Below, piece by piece: positions 56,868-64,000 of a DNA stretch of 64,000 nucleotides (position 1 is the first letter of the stretch; each line of letters begins with the position of its first letter). Both the position numbers and the translations under genes were made by a program. Origin of the DNA: Liolophura sinensis (Eukaryota; Mollusca; Polyplacophora; Chitonida; Chitonidae). Location: NCBI RefSeq assembly GCF_032854445.1, contig NC_088296.1:3869246-3933245 (forward strand), given 5' to 3'. Under the pieces are notes generated by a model. The model saw only the letters and a program-made list of their open reading frames with translations. It made no database searches and was not told the DNA's origin.

Positions 56868-56996
56868 ACATTCGGATTAAAACCCTGACTGAGCTAGGTA
56901 AATTGAAAAGAGACCGGATTTCAACGGTTACTTGTGACCATTTTCCAGCTATATCATGCTGTCATCACTACTGTCGTTTCACTGTCTATGGTGTAA
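56868..56996 (-). repeat. Dispersed repeat family X
   Basis: 'taaaaccctgactgagctag' through 'atcatgctgtcatcactact' and 'ctgtctatggtgtaat'. Confidence 0.65.
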
Positions 56997-57159
56997 TATG
57001 AAAACAGGTAGTGAAAATTGTCAAGTATGTCAAATTGCTTAACACCCAGGTAAAACCACTAAAAATATGTTAAATCTGATAAAAAATAGAGCAATGTTTT
57101 TCCAAAATTAATTAACTTTACACTAAAATTAAAAAGGCCATTATTATTTTGCTACCGTT

Positions 57160-57238
57160 TAAACATTTACACGAACGGTTAGAATAAAACCCTGACTGAA
57201 GTAAACTGACAAAAGGCCGTATTTCACACTTATGTCGC
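57160..57238 (-). repeat. Dispersed repeat family X, partial
   Basis: 'agaataaaaccctgactgaa', 'gtaaactgacaaaaggccgt', 'atttcacac'; cut off there. Confidence 0.65.
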
Positions 57239-57239
57239 T

Positions 57240-58070
57240 ATAATCTATTTTGTTCTCAGTATGTAGCCAAAGGCATACTCAGAATGGACATAAAGAAAGA
57301 TAAATAAATCTGTACAGCGCATGAGTCCAATACAAAAATGTATGTTATTTTGGTTGACATAGCAACATGTATAGAGAGTAAAGCTTGGCTGACACATAGC
57401 ATCAGGCTTAACAGAGAGGGCTTGTGTCGCCGCGAGGCCCACCGAGCCCTAAGTTAATTGAACCAGAAATTAAGCCACATATTTACCGTTGCAAGACGTA
57501 AAAAGTAAGCACAGACTGCATCCGTTCAGTTGTTTTACGGATTTGAAATTGTCTCATTAGAATCGTGGTATTTTGAGGATTTCTTTTCCTCGGGTGCAAA
57601 AACACAGGGTGGCCTTTGTAAATGCATGTAGTCACATCGTATCAAGGATCGACATTAGTTATCATGGGTGAACTTATGTCCAGTGATTTGCCTGTAATCT
57701 GCATTACATCTTGAAGACAATCCGAGCGGTCCACGAAATGTCAAAGATTAAACCATGAGAGTTTACCATGTTTATATGCTGTGTACTGTATGTCTCAACT
57801 GACATTCGCGGCCATTGGTTCACCTGTGGGCTAAGTCCTAAGCCTGTCCTTAGTGGGTACTAAAGCTTCTACGTGGTACATTGATCAGGATTTGTGAAAA
57901 CCAGATAAAATCATCGGGATTTCTTTTTAAATGCCAAACTTACAAATCCATCCAGGCGCAATTATTTCAGATTCTACTCTTTCAGCGTATTTTTTAAGAA
58001 CGTTCCTGACTTGGGTCTACTTTGCGGAACATCGTTAACAGAATGTACTGTGGTAGCGTTCGTACACCTG
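57240..58070. other. Intergenic, nothing recognised
   Basis: No gene, RNA or repeat recognised beyond the flanking X and Y copies. Confidence 0.4.
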
Positions 58071-58077
58071 ATACGAT

Positions 58078-58292
58078 TCTAGATGTCAACCAATTTGGAC
58101 GTTCCGGGTTAATAATCAATTCCCCAAAACAACGTTCAATACAACCCATCAAAGAGCTAGAAAGGTGTATAATGTATAAAATTAGGGCGGATTCATGCAA
58201 ATAGAGGCAGTCAACAGTTTTGTATGGCGATGCAAATGCGCCTGGAATGAAGGCGAATGAATGAAATCAGTATTCAAATCGTGCACCATGGT
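58078..58292 (+). repeat. Dispersed repeat family Y
   Basis: 'tggacgttccgggttaataa', 'ccaaaacaacgttcaataca', 'gtcaacagttttgtatggcg', 'gaatgaatgaaatcagtatt'. Confidence 0.65.
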
Positions 58293-58447
58293 AGTTGTCA
58301 ATAATAACAATATGAATTCTATGTAACTATCATTAAAGACAACGGGTTTAAAGATCTATAAAAATAATGGGACAAATAGAAAGTAGCTGGTGCTGGGTTA
58401 CAATTCTGACTGAAGAGATGAGCGCCGGAATCATCGTGCGTATGGAA

Positions 58448-58540
58448 GGTCCGCCAAAAACCTGCGGATGGTCGTGAGTTTCTTCCCACCATAATCACAC
58501 CGTCGTATAAAACACCGGTCAATTAAATAAATAAATCATG
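58448..58540 (+). mobile_element. SINE family C, 3' fragment
   Basis: 'ggtccgccaaaaacctgcgg', 'atggtcgtgagtttc', 'caccgtcgtataaaacacc', then an (aaat)n tail; internally shortened. Confidence 0.65.
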
Positions 58541-58544
58541 CTTA

Positions 58545-59455
58545 TGATGTAACTGCGCTACAGGCTGTAAATTTAGTCAGAAGAATTTTAAAATGCGCTG
58601 TACTCGGAGCCACTAGCAATCTTTTACGATAACACAACGCCGTTTGATATCCGCATATGCTCTTTGGTTTTAATTCGGCTTTGGCCGATCTGTTTTGAGA
58701 CGCCCTCAAGCAATTCAAGGAAAAACAAATCAGAAAAATTGAGCGGTTGCTAAAATATGAAAAGAGAAATAACTTCCACAACTGTGTAGGCTAATCCCTT
58801 CATTTCTGCAAAGAACATATTCAAAGATGAACAAAGACCGTTGCGTTTGTGCACAGCGGTACGTCATGATGGCTTCCGCTTGAACACTTTGTCCGTCTTA
58901 AGATCAATCCAACCAGCGTTTACAGCCAAATGCGCATGTGAAAGTAAATACTGGCTTTGTGAAGTCCAGGAATCTAAGAATCGCGGGATTTCAATGCTGA
59001 AATGACAGTTCCACTGGCGTTCCAGTCCGATTAAATAAAGATTGATCTGAAAACTTCCCGTCAAGACAAATTGTAGACGGCTATATTCAACAAATGAACA
59101 AATGGGTATTGAATGAAAAAAGGAGTTGTTTACTTCGATGGATAAAAAACCAAACATTTATCTTTTTGGTTTTGCAATGATAATGGTAAATATGTAAACA
59201 TTGATCTGAAAAAAGGTCTGTGTTTCATAGACATCCAATACACGTAGAAATCATTACAGTATTAAGACTGTATCGTCTTCCACGGTATTTTGCTATTTTT
59301 ATGTTCTGGGCTTGACATGAAATTGAATTAAAAAAGGATGTATTGTTACATCCTATAGTATGTTCGCTAACGCGGAGTTTATGTTCGCTACTTTGCCCCT
59401 GCTATAGTCTTTATTATAATACACTGGAATATCCATACAAAAAAAAACTTAATTT
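58545..59455. other. Intergenic, no gene recognised
   Basis: Contains a 97-codon minus frame (58864-59157) without domain or splice evidence. Confidence 0.4.
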
Positions 59456-59457
59456 CA

Positions 59458-59640
59458 TTTATTTATCTATTTATTTATTTATTTATTTGGTTTGTGTTTT
59501 ACGCCTTACTGAAGAATATTTCACGTATACGACGGCGGTCAGCATTATAGTCGGAAGAAACCTGGCAGAGCCTGGGGGAATCCCACGACCGTTCGCAGGC
59601 TGCTGGCAGACCTTCCCATGTACGGCCGGAGAAAGAGTTT
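59458..59640 (-). mobile_element. SINE family C, truncated
   Basis: (ttta)n edge, 'actgaagaatatttcacgta', 'cccacgaccgttcgcaggct', 'cttcccatgtacggccggag'. Confidence 0.8.
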
Positions 59641-59744
59641 ATAATATATATTATAGAGTATACCTGGCTTATCTGGTAATCTATACCTAGAGAAAAGGTG
59701 GGGGAGATGTATACAGAACGCCTAATATAGTGTAATATAATATG

Positions 59745-59895
59745 AAAGACTACAGCACACAGAGCAAAATCAGACCAGCGACGACAGTGGGGTAGTTTAG
59801 CAAATAATCAGACGTAACCAGTGAAATACGGCCGCTTGCCGTTTTAACAGGGTTTTATTCTAACTTTTCATGTAAATGCTTACATAAACAGTAGA
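59745..59895 (+). repeat. Dispersed repeat family X, most complete single copy
   Basis: Runs from 'gactacagcacacagagcaa' through 'cagcgacgacagtggggtag' and 'cagggttttattctaacttt' to 'aaatgcttacataaacag', about 150 bp. It is a good reference for the unexpanded element. Confidence 0.7.
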
Positions 59896-59899
59896 AATT

Positions 59900-60855
59900 T
59901 ACACATTCCCTAGCACCATGGCTTACACAAAATTAATTTTAAAAAAATTGCATTGATATTAGTTGAAAAATATTAGACGTCACTAGTCAAGAGAAAGGTT
60001 CACGGTGATCTCAGTCTCTTTGATTCCAACTTCGGTGGTATGGACCATTTCCGTTAAACTTTTGTTTCCCTTCTGAACCCTCTGGTTGGTTTCCGTCAAG
60101 AAAAAATCGATTCTAATTGGCTAGGTATGGTACATTTATTCTAGCGTGACCAAGGTTGCAATATTCAACCCAGGAAATCCTATTTCCACTGTCAACCAAT
60201 CAGCGTCGATTTTGTATCCCTTCAAGCTGAATTAGGCATTAGACATTAAAAACTCAAATAGGATTAACTAAACCATCAAATAACTGAATAAACCAATACA
60301 TGTACGTATTTGCAAACTTAAAGTTGAGAGATACGGCCAGCTGGGTAGAATACGCACTTTCTAGTTGCGTCATTAAACGTCATTACAACAGTGACGTTTA
60401 GGCGCAAAATGACGTAGGTAGGGATACTTGCGTGTCTTGTAACACGCTTGTGTTTGCGTGTAGATCAAAATACCAGCAGAACATCATTATTTTTGAAATG
60501 TTGAAATTCTCAGGGAACCTATAAGAACATAATTCAGAATATCAAATCATGTTTAATTAGTGTTCTATATTCTACATGCTATGCCATGTTAAAACGGGAA
60601 GATTGACCCTAGCGTCCTTAAAGCGACGTCATGTCACGCCACATGGGAAAGAGACTCTGTTGTCGTGACGTCGCACCTCGAAATCTCCGTATTAAAATGG
60701 GTGTGGCCCATTCCAAAGGTATGAAGGAGGTCCTGACAAAATGCACTGTGCCATTTCAGACTAACCAGTGACGGCTAATAAATTGCAGTTAACTGCATCT
60801 GTTTACCTAATTCCGCTTAAGGCATGGTGCTATGGGGCGTGTAACTTGCTACTGT
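59900..60855. other. Intergenic, nothing recognised
   Basis: No gene-like frame seen. Confidence 0.4.
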
Positions 60856-60857
60856 TT

Positions 60858-61125
60858 AAGTATTTTCATCAGCCGATAGAATAAAACCCTGACATAGACA
60901 AATTGGCAAGATGTTGTCAACCAAAATAGACGTTCCCGGTCAATAATTGCAAGGTCAATTCCCAAAACCACGTTTAATACAAATCACCAAGGAACCACGC
61001 GAGTGTATTAAGTACGAAATCAGGATAGAATCATGCGAGGAGAAGCAATCATAAGTTTCCAATGATGTCAGAAAGAGGCAAGGATTGATCTAGATGAATG
61101 AATGAAATCAGTTTCTAAATCAAAA
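60858..61125. repeat. Adjacent fragments of families X (minus) and Y (plus)
   Basis: 60858-60915 carries the X end ('aataaaaccctgacatagac'). 60918-61125 is a Y copy ('agacgttcccggtcaataat', 'aaaaccacgtttaatacaaa', 'agtttccaatgatgtcagaa'). Confidence 0.6.
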
Positions 61126-61296
61126 TAATAATATTAAATAATAATAATCAAAATATGTGCCTGTGTTCAAATATTCAAGATGGCGATCTAATTCAGCACA
61201 ACGAATATACGGGTTATAGCTCTGGGTTATGCGGAATTCGACAAGATTGAGAAGCAGAATGTCAGAGACCGGAGCACTTGTCCATATTTACTTAGA

Positions 61297-61480
61297 AGAG
61301 ATTTATTTATTTATTTATTTATCTGATTGGTGTTTTACGTCCCACTCAAGAATCTTTCACTTATACGACGGCGGAAATTATCCTGATAATGTAATAGTGA
61401 CCTTCATCGCGCTTCGGCCCGCAAGTTTACCATTATGAAAATCGCAAGAGGGCGTAAAATACCAATCAAATAAATAAATC
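61297..61480. mobile_element. Two inverted SINE family C ends
   Basis: 61297-61375 is a minus-strand family C end ('tgattggtgttttacgtccc', 'acgacggcgg'). 61447-61480 is a plus-strand tail ('gggcgtaaaataccaatcaa'). Together they form a small inverted pair. Confidence 0.6.
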
Positions 61481-61691
61481 TAAAGTAAACCCAGAATAGG
61501 CCTAATTAAAATACACCTTCATTAGTCGCAATTACATCACTCAGTATTTTGGACCTTAATCTGCACTGTTGTTTCAAGGTCAGTATCATCGCGTCATGGT
61601 CGTTCTATCCCGATGTAGATGTGTTGGAATCATGTCACCCGTATTATTAGGTGATAAATCTGTTTCATGTGGTCGAGAGAGAGAGTGTTGA

Positions 61692-61832
61692 CCCTGGATC
61701 AGATCTAGGTATTGTTAGACATGTGCAGCTTGGCTCAGATCACGGTATTGCCAGGCACGTGCGGCTTGGCTCAGATCACGGTATCGCTAGGAACGTGCGG
61801 CTTGGCTCAGATCACGGTATCGCTAGGCATGC
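61692..61832. repeat. 36-bp tandem repeat, ~4 units
   Basis: Unit 'gcttggctcagatcacggta' plus 'ttgccaggcacgtgcg'; the first unit is diverged. The plus-strand Leu-Gly-Ser-Asp-His-Gly frame is an artefact. Confidence 0.85.
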
Positions 61833-62049
61833 TTTCGCACGCAAGATCTCATCAAGATGGTCAAACAAGATGGCCATGCAAATTATAGTTGCCCTCTCGT
61901 CGTTGGCAGTAGGTTCCAGCCTATTTTAGGATGTATGACGAGGCCTTGTCCAATTTTTAAGAGAGTTTACGAGATCTGGTAGAAATATTGTTACTGACTT
62001 TGCCGTGTTACAAAAATCAAAAAGACATTCTCCATGTTTGAAAATACTT

Positions 62050-62210
62050 AACTGTGTTATAACATACCTTTCCTGAGTTATAAAGACACATTCCCCTTCT
62101 CACAACATATATCCCCACTGTTACAACATATATCCCCATTGTTACAACACATATTCCCCTTGTTACAACATATATATTCCCTGTATTATAAAAATACATT
62201 TCCCTTCACG
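62050..62210. repeat. ~20-bp degenerate tandem repeat
   Basis: Units of 'ttacaacatatatccccatt', variably spaced, about seven. Confidence 0.65.
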
Positions 62211-62289
62211 CAATATACATGTCTGGAGCCAAACGTCAAATTAGTGTGACTATGTGCCCAATTTTGAAGAGATTTCATTTTTTTAAAAA

Positions 62290-62447
62290 TGTATTTGTTT
62301 GATTGTCGCTTTACCCTGTACTCAAGAATATTTCTCTTATACGACAGCGCCTAGCAGTGTGGTGCGAGAAAAACAAGACAGAGCCCGGGGGAACCCACCA
62401 CCATCCGCAGGTTGCTAGCTTCCTAGTATGACCGGCTTGGAAGCCAG
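62290..62447 (-). mobile_element. SINE family C, truncated
   Basis: 'gtactcaagaatatttctct', 'agacagagcccgggggaacc', 'caccatccgcaggttgctag'. Confidence 0.75.
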
Positions 62448-62449
62448 AG

Positions 62450-63220
62450 TAGAAGATATTTCATTTTACGATGGTCAGTGGCATCGTATTTAATTTATGT
62501 ATTTGCATTGGTGCAAATGTGAGCTTTTGTCACTGGTACCACAAACGGCACCACCGACACTCCACATTCCACTCATAAACTATTCATAACGACAAAAACA
62601 TGCTGGGATCACCAGGCGTCAAAGCTGAAACAAGTGCGTTCCCGGGCTATAGAAGTAATGCGCACCTGATTTGTCAAAATTGATCACGCGACAGCGCGTT
62701 CGATTTTTTCGATGTGCGCATTTCTTTTTATATTTGGTATAGTGTTGTCTTTTCATTCAACAAAGACGAACAAAACCTGAACAATGGTTAAAAGAGCTCT
62801 CACCTACGCCTCGGCATGTATACGTTTTTGAACAAAAGCCATAGGGTTTGGTTCATTGTACTCTCTCGGATAAGGTCTTATATCAAAGCGATACTATAAT
62901 GGCTTCATTAGCCTCTCAAACCTAATCAACTGATAATAGTCTTGTGTAAGTACGGAAACCACAAAAGATCACATCGCATGTACACGTTAATAAAACACCA
63001 TCAGTTATATTCGAAACTCTGTAAGATACCGATCAATGCAAAGCACGATGTAAAATACGTGTTCCGCGAATAGCTTATACAAAGCGATAATGCGGTAAGC
63101 TAGGATAGTACGTCAGATCTCCAGGCCTGGAGAGCATAACTACTGCCATCTGATCATACATAGCTCCTAAAACACCGGAAACAGGAGCAGGTATAGGATC
63201 ACGCATAACAGGCGCAGTAG
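62450..63220. other. Intergenic, nothing recognised
   Basis: No gene, RNA or repeat recognised. Confidence 0.4.
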
Positions 63221-63224
63221 CAAC

Positions 63225-63400
63225 AAGCCAGGACGGGCATACTGGGATACATCGCGATAGGTTAAAACAGATGTCCTGTGATAAATCGCAAAAGACCAAC
63301 ACAGACATGCTGGGATAAATCGCAGTAGGCCAAGACGGATATGTCGGGATAAATCGCAAAAGGCCAAGACTGATATGTTGGGATAAACTGAAAAAAAGCC
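63225..63400. repeat. ~34-bp tandem repeat, ~5 units
   Basis: Units of 'gggataaatcgcaaaaggcc' plus 'aagactgatatgtt', more diverged to the left. Confidence 0.8.
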
Positions 63401-63454
63401 AATCTTTAAGATGAATCGAGAATTTAAGTTTTTAGAGAGCAATATTATAGTTCT

Positions 63455-63685
63455 AGGCGTCAACAAACTGGGACGTTCCAGGTCAATAATCGCAAGATCA
63501 ACTTCCAAACAACGTTCAACACAAACTATCAATGAACTAAGGAAGTATAAAAAGCATATCAAGTCATTAAATTAGAACGTGTCCATGGAAAGACAAATCG
63601 TCGACAGTTTCCGAAAGACGATGGAAAGACGCAAGGAATGCTCCAGGCGAGTGAACTGAAGCAGTGTTCAAATCATAAACCTTAC
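63455..63685 (+). repeat. Dispersed repeat family Y, longest copy
   Basis: 'ctgggacgttccaggtcaat', 'ttccaaacaacgttcaacac', 'cgtcgacagtttccgaaaga', 'cgcaaggaatgctccaggcg'. About 230 bp, no coding capacity. Confidence 0.7.
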
Positions 63686-63737
63686 TTGTTCATGTGTTGT
63701 CGACAATCGAACGTTTGATTGCGCTTTCGATCAGTTC

Positions 63738-63773
63738 TGAGTACGGCGTAAAACACCAATCAAATAAATAAAT
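63738..63773 (+). mobile_element. SINE family C, tail only
   Basis: 'gagtacggcgtaaaacacca' then 'atcaaataaataaatt'. Confidence 0.65.
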
Positions 63774-64000
63774 TCACCCGCTTCTGTGTGACAACCACAC
63801 GGTATATACACAGTAAAACCTTCAGCACACGGTAATGAACGTAGGTAAACAAAAAAAACAAACAAAAAAAAAAACATTGAACAATACTGTGCAGTAGCTG
63901 GTCATGGTAGTGTAACCATTTTATGGCGGTATAGTACAGTCAGTGGCCACACGGCACCGTGAAGTCATGATCCTTGCGGTAATGCCGCAGTCGCACAGCA

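Overview
The window is animal nuclear DNA, most likely from a lophotrochozoan and probably a mollusc (a brachiopod is not excluded). The reasons are spliced genes with GT-AG introns of several kilobases, many tRNA-derived SINEs, MITE-like inverted-repeat elements and abundant minisatellites. No operons, bacterial genes, rRNA genes or CRISPR arrays were seen. Most open reading frames here are chance frames, or frames through tandem repeats whose period is a multiple of three. The organism call is inference, because no species marker is present. || Two genes can be assembled exon by exon. (1) A plus-strand TRIM gene (8609-16610; RING, two B-boxes, coiled coil, B30.2/SPRY) of about 592 residues in six coding exons, one of them a proposed 8-nt micro-exon. 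(2) A minus-strand corticotropin-releasing-hormone-binding protein gene (CRHBP, 40031 down to 26613). Five coding exons give 263 residues with all ten family cysteines and the stop codon. The exon(s) for the signal peptide and first residues were not found. A third, weaker candidate is a minus-strand ORF with a BED/hAT-like zinc finger (20633-21151). || Layout. 1-8.6 kb: degenerate ~60-bp and ~40-bp tandem repeats, SINEs, a fold-back at 2.9-3.2 kb and otherwise featureless DNA. 8.6-16.6 kb: TRIM gene, with a SINE in intron 2 and a 1.6-kb minisatellite in the last intron. 16.6-26.3 kb: intergenic, holding the zinc-finger ORF, a SINE-derived array and a 47/48-bp array. 26.3-40.0 kb: CRHBP. Its introns hold a 45-bp array built from the last exon's own splice acceptor, a 30-bp array split by a SINE, broken coding-like DNA and several SINEs. 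40-64 kb: almost wholly repeats, including a 1.9-kb array of 66-bp units, a 1.8-kb array of 45-bp units, three MITE families and two further dispersed families. || A recurring theme is that local minisatellites begin inside another functional or mobile sequence. Sources seen are MITE terminal repeats (46.8 and 49.5 kb), a dispersed element (38.0 and 51.5 kb), a SINE (21.6 kb) and a splice acceptor (26.7 kb). The two genes show no functional link: TRIM proteins are ubiquitin ligases, often immune, and CRH-BP is a secreted neuropeptide-binding protein.
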